Shown: piece after piece, positions 36,030 to 41,165 of the stretch
How the letters are laid out: every line of letters begins with the position of its first letter
Numbering within the stretch: position 1 is the stretch's first letter
Notes under the pieces: model-generated
The model's input: the letters and a program-made list of their open reading frames with translations, nothing else
Told to the model about the DNA's origin: nothing
Databases searched by the model: none
Assembly: GCA_005880175.1 (NCBI GenBank)
Contig: VBJR01000058.1
Span: 9,107 to 50,271 of the forward strand
Direction of reading: 5' to 3'
Source of the DNA: Chloroflexota bacterium
GTDB lineage: Bacteria > Chloroflexota > Dormibacteria > Dormibacterales > Dormibacteraceae
DNA length: 41,165 nt
Program-made: the position numbers and the translations under genes

Positions 36030-37312
36030 GGCTGATATTCGAACTCGGTCTCGCCGATGCGGACTGTGTCGCCGGGCTGGGCGCCGGCCTCTTCGAGCGC
36101 CGACGACACTCCCATGCGGTCGAGCGCGACCTGGAAGCGCTGGGTGGCGGCCTCCGAGTCGAAGCGGGCGCGGGCGACGAGGCGTTCGACGCCCTCGCCG
36201 GAGACGAGGAACCCCCAGGGCCGGCGCTCCACCACCGGGGCCGGCGACGGCGCGCCCCGCTGGCGCAGCCGCTGGACCGGTGGCGCGACCTCGATCGCCG
36301 GCGGCGGCGGCGCGGCGGCGACGGCGACTCCCACCGCCTCCAGGAGCTCGGGCACGCCCTCGCCGGTCAGCGCCGAGCACCAGAGGACGTCCGGCCGCGC
36401 CGTGGCGGCCCGCAGCTCGCGCACCGCCGGCAGGTCCAGCTTGTTCACCGCGACCAGCGCCGGCCGGGCGGCCAGCCCGGGCTCGTACTCGGCGACCTCG
36501 CGGCGGACCGCGTCCAGCGCCGCCCAGGGGTCGGGGTCCGACCCGTCCACCAGGTAGAGCAGGACGCGCGTGCGCTCGACGTGCCTGAGGAACCGGTGGC
36601 CGAGGCCGGCGCCGCTCGCGGCGCCCTCGATCAGACCGGGGATGTCGGCCAGGACCAGCCGGCGGCCGTCCGCCAGCTCGGCCACGCCCAGCTCCGGATC
36701 GAGAGTGGTGAACGGGTAGTCCGCCACGCGCGGCGTCGCCGCCGACACGGCCCGCAGGAGCGAGGACTTGCCGGCGTTGGGCGGTCCGACCAGGCCCACG
36801 TCGGCGATCAGCTTCAGCTCCAGGCGGAGCCACCGCTCCTGGCCGGGCAGGCCCGGCTCGGCGAGCTGCGGCGAGCGCTGGATGGAGCTGCGGAAGTGCA
36901 CGTTGCCGCGGCCGCCCGCGCCGCCGCGGGCCACGACCGCCTCGGCGCCGGGGGCCTCGAGGTTGGCCACGACCGCGCCGTCCGCCTCGTCGAGCACGAC
37001 GGTCCCGACGGGCACGGCCAGCCGAAGGTCGGCGCCGGCGCGGCCCGACTTGCGGGCCTTGGCGCCGGGCCGGCCGTCCTCGGCCCGCCACTGCCGGCTG
37101 CCGACGTACGCGACGAGCGAGGAGGCGTCGGGAGTGGCGTGGAGGACCACGGAGCCACCGCGGCCGCCGTCGCCTCCGTCGGGCCCGCCGCGGGGCACGA
37201 AGGGCTCCCGGCGGAAGGATGCGGCGCCAGCGCCGCCGTGACCGGCGCGAACGCGGAGGCGCGCGATATCGACGAAGGAGCCGTGGTCCTCGACGCTGCG
37301 GTCCGAACGCAC
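36026..37312 (-). CDS. obg: GTPase Obg/CgtA with C-terminal OCT domain
   Basis: A 428-residue ribosome-associated GTPase. The glycine-rich N-terminal Obg fold (RAGHGGAGAASFRREPFVPR, GGPDGGDGGRGG) precedes the G domain with G1 GPPNAGKSS, G3 DIPGLIEGA, G4 NKLD and SALTGEGV; the C-terminal OCT domain (WGFLVSGEGVERLVARARFD to GDTVRIGETEFEY) is the actinobacterial type. It acts in 50S assembly and the stringent response. GTG start 37312 extends a few residues before FVDIARLRV; a slightly later start is possible. Confidence 0.95.
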   Translation of the reverse strand: MRSDRSVEDHGSFVDIARLRVRAGHGGAGAASFRREPFVPRGGPDGGDGGRGGSVVLHATPDASSLVAYVGSRQWRAEDGRPGAKARKSGRAGADLRLAVPVGTVVLDEADGAVVANLEAPGAEAVVARGGAGGRGNVHFRSSIQRSPQLAEPGLPGQERWLRLELKLIADVGLVGPPNAGKSSLLRAVSAATPRVADYPFTTLDPELGVAELADGRRLVLADIPGLIEGAASGAGLGHRFLRHVERTRVLLYLVDGSDPDPWAALDAVRREVAEYEPGLAARPALVAVNKLDLPAVRELRAATARPDVLWCSALTGEGVPELLEAVGVAVAAAPPPPAIEVAPPVQRLRQRGAPSPAPVVERRPWGFLVSGEGVERLVARARFDSEAATQRFQVALDRMGVSSALEEAGAQPGDTVRIGETEFEYQP

Positions 37313-37337
37313 CGCAGCGGAGTCCGGCCCGGTCCGG

Positions 37338-37604
37338 CTAGACGCCGGCCTCGGCGGCGCTGACGGAGACGCGGCGCCGGTCTTTGCCGACGCGCTCGAA
37401 GACGACCTGGCCGTCCACCAGCGCGAACAGGCTGTGGTCGCGGCCCTCGCCCACGCCCCGGCCGGGCATGAGGTGCGTCCCGTGCTGGCGGACGATGATC
37501 GAGCCGGCGGTGACGCGCTGGCCCCCGAACGCCTTCACGCCGAGGCGCTGCGCGTTCGAGTCGCGGCCGTTCCGGGACGAACCACCGCCTTTCTTGTGCG
37601 CCAT
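37338..37604 (-). CDS. rpmA: 50S ribosomal protein L27
   Basis: Eighty-eight residues, [20 protein letters not shown], the conserved flexible N-terminus that reaches the peptidyl-transferase centre, then [19 protein letters not shown] and [15 protein letters not shown]. No cleavable Firmicutes-type N-terminal extension. It follows rplU by 3 nt and precedes obg by 25 nt. Confidence 0.97.
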   Translation of the reverse strand: MAHKKGGGSSRNGRDSNAQRLGVKAFGGQRVTAGSIIVRQHGTHLMPGRGVGEGRDHSLFALVDGQVVFERVGKDRRRVSVSAAEAGV

Positions 37605-37607
37605 CTG

Positions 37608-38087
37608 CTAGCTGTCCTCCGACGGCTCGGCGGCCGCCTGCTTCCGCGGGGCCCGCGTCCGCGCCGGCTTCTCGGCCTTCTCGGGTTTGTCCGCCTTCTC
37701 GGCCCTGGCGGCCTTCGCCGGCTTCTCCGCCTTCTCCGCCTTCTCCGCCTTGGCCTCGCTGCCGATGCCCAGGATCTCCAGGGCGGTCAGGTCGGCCCGG
37801 GCGCCGCGGTGCACGCGCACCCGCTTCTTCGGCTTGTACCGGAGCACGTCCACCTTGGGGCCACGCGGATGCCCGATGACGCGGGCCTGCACCGTCTGGC
37901 CCTGCAGCTCGTGCAGCCCGACCTTCGTGGTCGTCCCATCGGCGATCAGCAGGACGCGATCGAGCGTCAGCTCCGCCCCGGCTTCGGCTTTCAACCGGTC
38001 CACCAGGATGCGATCGCCGGGAGCGACGCGATACTGCTTACCACCGCTGACGATCACAGCCGTCAGCGAACCACTTGGCTCGGGCAC
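37608..38087 (-). CDS. rplU: 50S ribosomal protein L21 with Lys/Ala/Glu-rich tail
   Basis: About 159 residues. The L21 core TAVIVSGGKQYRVAPGDRI ... VDVLRYKPKKRVRVHRGAR (to about residue 100) is followed by ~50 residues of low-complexity EKAEKAEKPAKAA-type sequence ending RKQAAAEPSEDS, longer than the ~105 residues usual for L21. GTG 38087 is chosen because a strong -10 box TACAAT (complement of 38096-38101) lies 8 nt upstream; GTG 38111 would be before that box. First gene of the rplU-rpmA-obg-nadD unit. Confidence 0.93.
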   Translation of the reverse strand: MPEPSGSLTAVIVSGGKQYRVAPGDRILVDRLKAEAGAELTLDRVLLIADGTTTKVGLHELQGQTVQARVIGHPRGPKVDVLRYKPKKRVRVHRGARADLTALEILGIGSEAKAEKAEKAEKPAKAARAEKADKPEKAEKPARTRAPRKQAAAEPSEDS

Positions 38088-38101
38088 GAAGCGGGATTGT
38101 A
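38088..38101 (-). promoter_or_regulatory. Leaderless promoter of rplU
   Basis: TACAAT (38101-38096) preceded by TTG, five of six matches to TATAAT, 8 nt before GTG 38087. The best -10 box seen in the window, fitting a highly expressed ribosomal operon. Confidence 0.55.
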
Positions 38102-38130
38102 CAACACGCACCGGCGGTGGCGCCGTCGCC

Positions 38131-38883
38131 TTACGTCAACACGGACGTGACGGCCGCGATCGCCAGCACCGCGATCGCCAGCGGCGCCAGCAGCCGTGGA
38201 TAGAGCGCCCCCCGGCCGACGAGGAGGGCCAGCGCGATGGCGGCCGCGGCGGTCACCAGCGTGGCGGCGAGAAACCGCAGCAGCCCCAGCGCGTCGTCGC
38301 CGGCAGGCGGCAGGAGCAGCGAGACGAGCAGGCCGCAGATCGGCAGCCACAGCGGCAGGCGGGCGCACTGCGGCTCGCCCAGGCGCAGCAGCGCCGGCAG
38401 GCAGAGCACCGCCAGGAGCCCCGCCGCGATCTTCAGGGGCAGCGCCGCGGGCACGACGACCGCGCCCAGCGCCTGCGGCCGGAGGCTCTCCGAGACGACC
38501 GCCGGCGCCAGGAGGGCGAGGACCCAGCAGACGTGCGCCAGCAGCGTCGCGCGAGCCTGGCCGGCCGTCCACGCGGAGGCGCCGGCCAGCCAGGCGGCCG
38601 CGAGCGCGGCGACGGCGGCGACGATCAGGTTCCGCTCGATCGGCGGGACCGGGCTGAGCGGCGCGGCGAGCTGGGTCGCGGCGAGCATGGCCAGCAGCGG
38701 CGGCACCAGGTCCACGGGCCGGCGGAGCGCCTGGCGCAGCCACGCCGCCGGGGCCTGGACCGCCGCGCCGAGGCCGACCCCGGCGAGCGCGAGCGCGGCC
38801 CCGATCTCGGCCAGCGCGCCCACGGCGAGGACGAGGACGAGCCCGGGGTACACGAGCAGCGCCAGCAGGTGCAGCGGCAGCAC
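38131..38883 (-). CDS. Polytopic membrane protein, NuoH/HyfC-like subunit (tentative)
   Basis: A 250-residue, very hydrophobic protein with about eight membrane segments (LLALLVYPGLVLVLAVGALA, GAALALAGVGLGAA, LLAMLAATQLAAPL, RNLIVAAVAALAAAWLA, ATLLAHVCWVLALLAPAVV, ALPLKIAAGLLAVLCLPALL, LPICGLLVSLLLPP, AIALALLVGRGAL split across). Length and layout suggest a NuoH/hydrogenase-4 subunit C-type proton channel partner, but key motifs are weak. GTG 38883 directly abuts the upstream stop, so it is cotranscribed with the next two genes. Confidence 0.5.
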   Translation of the reverse strand: MLPLHLLALLVYPGLVLVLAVGALAEIGAALALAGVGLGAAVQAPAAWLRQALRRPVDLVPPLLAMLAATQLAAPLSPVPPIERNLIVAAVAALAAAWLAGASAWTAGQARATLLAHVCWVLALLAPAVVSESLRPQALGAVVVPAALPLKIAAGLLAVLCLPALLRLGEPQCARLPLWLPICGLLVSLLLPPAGDDALGLLRFLAATLVTAAAAIALALLVGRGALYPRLLAPLAIAVLAIAAVTSVLT

Positions 38884-40062
38884 CTACATCCCTCCGAGCG
38901 CGCGCAGCGCGGCGGGAGCCACGCCCAGCAGCAGGCCGAAGCCCAGCGTGATCCACAGCCCCACCGCCGCCCAGCCATGGTGCGACCCGAGGGCGCGCGC
39001 CAGCCTGACCGAGTACACGATGCCCAGCAGCATCGCCGCCACCAGCGGGATCGCCAGCGGCCAGGCGGTCTGCGTTGCGGCACTCAGCACCAGCAGCCGG
39101 ACCGGGAACCCGGAGAACGGCGCCGCGCCGGCGAGGAGCACCGCGAGCAGGACGTTCAGCGCGTTGAGCCGGGCCGGCTGCCGGCCCAGCAGCGCCGGGC
39201 GCGCCCACAGGTACAGGGGCACGCGGACCAGCACGATCCCGAGCAGCGCCAGGTACGACGCCGCCAGGCCGTCGGGCAGGAACAGCCCGATGCCGACCAG
39301 CGCCAGGCCCCAGTCCACCAGGAAGGAGCACCTCCACGCCTCCACGTCGGACGCCGTCCGCCAGGCGCCGATCGTGCCCCAGGCCAGGTTGACCAGGCCC
39401 AGGCCGACCAGCGTGGCCCCGAAGACCGCCCCGTCGCTCGCCGGCAGGGCCGGCAGCACCCGTCCCGGCAGCGAGATCGCGAGCGCCGGTCCGAAGAAGC
39501 CCGTCCACGCCACGAACGACGAGCTGGCCGGCTCCTCGGCGTCCACGGCGGCCAGGTACGGGACGAGGCCGGCGGCGCAGGCCAGGCCGAGCGCGATCGC
39601 CAGCGCGCCCACGCGGCCCACCCACGCAGCGCCCTGGAGCTGCACGAACGTCCAGCCGAGGCCGATCAGGAGCGCCGCGAACGCCGGCCCCCGCGCCCGC
39701 TCGACGAACGGGCGCGCTCCCGTCCGCGCCGCGAACCCGAACGCGATCAGGAGCAGCACGGCCGCGATCGCCAGCGGGTCGGTCAGCGCCATCAGCAGGG
39801 CCTGGCCGCCCAGCGCCCCCAGGCCGGTCGCGAGCAGCTCCCAGCGGGCCACCCGGTGCGGCGCCAGAACCGTCGTCAGCGCCAGTGCCGCGGCGGACGC
39901 CAGCAGGAGGGCCCGGGCCGCGGGCGTGAGGTGGGGCAGGGCGGCGACCGGGAGCAGCGGGGCGGCCAGGATCAGCACCGCCAGCACGGCGCCCACGCCG
40001 CCGACGCCGAGCAGGGCCGGCGTCCCCGGGATGCGGCCCAGCGGCGCGCGGGCCGAGATCAC
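38884..40062 (-). CDS. Antiporter-like proton-conducting membrane subunit (NuoN/HyfF-like, degenerate)
   Basis: A 392-residue protein with about eleven to twelve hydrophobic segments. The C-terminal half resembles NuoN/Mrp-type subunits (LNVLLAVLLAGAAPFSGFPV, then VLSAATQTAWPLAIPLVAAM, LLGIVYSVRLARALGSH), the part where these proteins have GxPPxxGFxxK; the Lys of the motif is absent (GFPVRL has Arg), and a central TM12-type Lys is not obvious, so proton pumping is uncertain. It overlaps the upstream gene by 4 nt and abuts the downstream one. Confidence 0.55.
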   Translation of the reverse strand: MISARAPLGRIPGTPALLGVGGVGAVLAVLILAAPLLPVAALPHLTPAARALLLASAAALALTTVLAPHRVARWELLATGLGALGGQALLMALTDPLAIAAVLLLIAFGFAARTGARPFVERARGPAFAALLIGLGWTFVQLQGAAWVGRVGALAIALGLACAAGLVPYLAAVDAEEPASSSFVAWTGFFGPALAISLPGRVLPALPASDGAVFGATLVGLGLVNLAWGTIGAWRTASDVEAWRCSFLVDWGLALVGIGLFLPDGLAASYLALLGIVLVRVPLYLWARPALLGRQPARLNALNVLLAVLLAGAAPFSGFPVRLLVLSAATQTAWPLAIPLVAAMLLGIVYSVRLARALGSHHGWAAVGLWITLGFGLLLGVAPAALRALGGM

Positions 40063-40598
40063 CCGCCGGCCTCCACGGCCTCGTCGCCGTCGATCGCGCC
40101 GAGGCCGGCGGCCACGACCGCGCCGGCGAGGAGGGCCGTCGCGCCGCCCAGGGCGCCGAGGCCCAGCGCCAGCGCGGACGCGCCGCCCAGCGCCGCCCAG
40201 CGCTGGTCCACGGTGAGGATCCGGCCGGCCGCGAGCGCGGTGACCGCCAGCGCCCCCAGCCGCGCCGCCCCTGCCGGGCTGCCCAGGCCGGACCCGGCCA
40301 CCAGCACCGCCCCGATCACGACGATGATCGCGCCCACCAGGTACGGCGTCGAGCCGGGCGCGAACAGGCCCCAGCCCGGCCGGCCGGCGCGCAGGCGCAG
40401 CCCCGCCGCGGCCGCGCCGCCCAGCGCCAGCGCCGCCACCGCGAGCGGCGGCTCGCCCGCGGCCCCGGTGGCCAGGGTCAGGCCGGCGGTCAGCACCAGC
40501 AGCCCCAGCGACTGGCCGCGCCTGGCGTCGGCCACCGCCAGCAGCGTGGCGCCGAACCAGGCGATCACGGCGCCGGCGACCGCCGCGGCCTCGGTCAT
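40059..40598 (-). CDS. Small polytopic membrane protein of the same operon
   Basis: A 179-residue protein from ATG 40598 with five or six hydrophobic segments (AVAGAVIAWFGATLLAVAD, LGLLVLTAGLTLATG, LAVAALALGGAAAAGL, TPYLVGAIIVVIGAVLVAG, LGALGGATALLAGAVVAAGL). No motif identifies a family; position between larger antiporter-like subunits suggests a NuoK/NuoJ or HyfE-type accessory subunit (inference). It ends with a 4 nt overlap with the next gene. Confidence 0.5.
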   Translation of the reverse strand: MTEAAAVAGAVIAWFGATLLAVADARRGQSLGLLVLTAGLTLATGAAGEPPLAVAALALGGAAAAGLRLRAGRPGWGLFAPGSTPYLVGAIIVVIGAVLVAGSGLGSPAGAARLGALAVTALAAGRILTVDQRWAALGGASALALGLGALGGATALLAGAVVAAGLGAIDGDEAVEAGG

Positions 40599-40705
40599 CG
40601 AGTCGACTCCAGCGCCGCCGGAAGCACGGGCTCCGCCCTGTGTTCGAGCTGGTCTTCCCGGGATCGCCACGACGTCGGCTTCAGACCCGAAGGGATGCGC
40701 CGGAC

Positions 40706-40754
40706 CCGGGGTCCCCACGAAATCGCGGTGGCGGGGTGCGGATTTCGTGGGGTG
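40706..40754 (-). repeat. Dispersed palindromic (REP-like) repeat, copy B
   Basis: Inverted relative to copy A at 2841-2889, with 46 of 49 positions identical. Here the palindrome is cleaner: CCCCACGAAATC (40713-40724) and GATTTCGTGGGG (40741-40752) are perfect 12 bp arms around a 16 nt G-rich loop. It lies in the 226 bp gap 40599-40824 between two membrane-subunit genes, with no credible coding frame in the gap. Confidence 0.85.
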
Positions 40755-40798
40755 GGGTGGCGCCCCCAACATCTCGGACAGGAGGGGGGGTTCCGGAA

Positions 40799-40816
40799 GG
40801 GGGGGCCTGCCCCCAC
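40799..40816 (-). terminator. G/C hairpin after the partial membrane-subunit gene
   Basis: GGGGG (40801-40805) and CCCCC (40810-40814) form a 5 bp stem with a four-base loop, 10 nt beyond the stop of the right-edge gene. No T-tract, so as a terminator it would be weak or factor-assisted. Confidence 0.25.
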
Positions 40817-40824
40817 TTGCCCCT

Positions 40825-41165
40825 TCACCTGGTCACCGCGAACGCCAGCGCGGCGGTGACCAGCACCCAGAACCAGGGCGGGCCCGACCCCGCCCGCTCC
40901 AGCTGGGCCGGCCGGAACAGGCTGCGGTACTGCTCGGGGAAACGGACGGCGCGGATCCGCTCGACCACGCGCCCGGGCGCGCCCGTGACGGGCATGGGCA
41001 GCAGCGGCTCCGGCGCGGTCTCCGGGTTGGCGGCGGTCGCGTCGGCCCGGCCCCGGACAGCGCGCAGGACGGCCGCGCCCACGAGCCCGATCGCGACCAG
41101 CGGGCCGCCCAGCAGCGCCGACGCCCAGCCGCCGGAGGCCGTGCTCACGGACAGCGTGCCGGCGC
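40825..41165 (-). CDS. C-terminus of a membrane subunit, NuoL/HyfB-like (partial)
   Basis: The frame is open from the right edge to the stop at 40825. It shows two hydrophobic segments (LLGGPLVAIGLVGAAVLRAV and the last helix WFWVLVTAALAFAVT) joined by a cytoplasmic loop with RVVERIRAVRFPEQYRSLF. This matches the C-terminal end of NuoL/HyfB-type antiporter subunits, where a lateral helix region is followed by a final membrane helix. The 5' part is beyond the window. It probably starts the operon that continues with the three genes to its left. Confidence 0.55.
   Translation of the reverse strand, partial: AGTLSVSTASGGWASALLGGPLVAIGLVGAAVLRAVRGRADATAANPETAPEPLLPMPVTGAPGRVVERIRAVRFPEQYRSLFRPAQLERAGSGPPWFWVLVTAALAFAVTR

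Noticed and set aside
37640..37750. Tandem DNA repeat at the end of rplU as a VNTR or mobile feature
   Set aside because: It is explained by the low-complexity EKAEK-type coding tail; interesting as a protein feature only.

Overview
The window reads as the chromosome of a very GC-rich bacterium (roughly 70% or more by eye) of actinobacterial or deeply branching Terrabacteria type (Actinomycetota, Chloroflexota or the candidate phylum Dormibacterota would all fit). Support comes from the block rplU-rpmA-obg-nadD-rsfS, an HspR-type MerR regulator, CGNR and PucR regulators, the TreX/TreY/TreZ trehalose route, and many start codons lying 6-11 nt after a TANNNT hexamer with no room for a Shine-Dalgarno site (leaderless promoters). 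The exact phylum is an inference.

Layout. 1-1.8 kb: the end of an unknown gene, then a two-gene unit with an ATGA overlap that encodes a short tubulin/FtsZ-like GTPase and a DUF4062 protein; this looks like a conflict or defence module and may continue left of the window. 1.8-4.3 kb: an SDR dehydrogenase diverging from a free-standing lipoyl domain protein whose tail is supplied by a dispersed palindromic repeat, an EreA/ChaN-like protein, and a gene-free 0.66 kb flanked by two inverted copies of a ~150 bp repeat. 4.3-12.6 kb: alpha-glucan/trehalose locus (treX-treY-treZ-small ORF on minus, malQ on plus) fired from a 25 bp divergent promoter with overlapping -10 boxes; treY is frame-broken. 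12.6-17.6 kb: MarR regulator, aconitase, then a MntA-HepT toxin-antitoxin pair whose antitoxin carries an integrase-type N-terminal DNA-binding domain; the pair sits between perfect 19 bp direct repeats and looks inserted between acnA and maf. 17.6-24.8 kb: lipoprotein, two small proteins, a PucR regulator and glutamate synthase (gltB, frame-broken). 24.8-29.5 kb: two tandem paralogous L,D-transpeptidases, a DinB/ClbS-like protein, an ABATE-CGNR regulator and a MOSC protein separated by a long hairpin. 29.5-34 kb: two Gfo/Idh/MocA oxidoreductases (one fused to a ThuA-like domain and frame-broken), a glycosyltransferase, a VOC protein and a PadR regulator. 34.2-38.1 kb: a receiver-only response regulator coupled to an HspR-like regulator, then rsfS, nadD, obg, rpmA, rplU. 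38.1-41.2 kb: hydrophobic subunits resembling proton-pumping (NuoH/NuoN/NuoL or hydrogenase-4 type) membrane modules, the last running off the right edge; a second copy of the palindromic repeat lies between them.

The two strongest candidates for an undescribed system are the tubulin-like/DUF4062 pair and the integrase-domain-MntA/HepT module in its 19 bp repeats. Three genes (treY, gltB, thuA-Gfo/Idh) have frame breaks; these could be real decay or assembly errors and cannot be told apart here.
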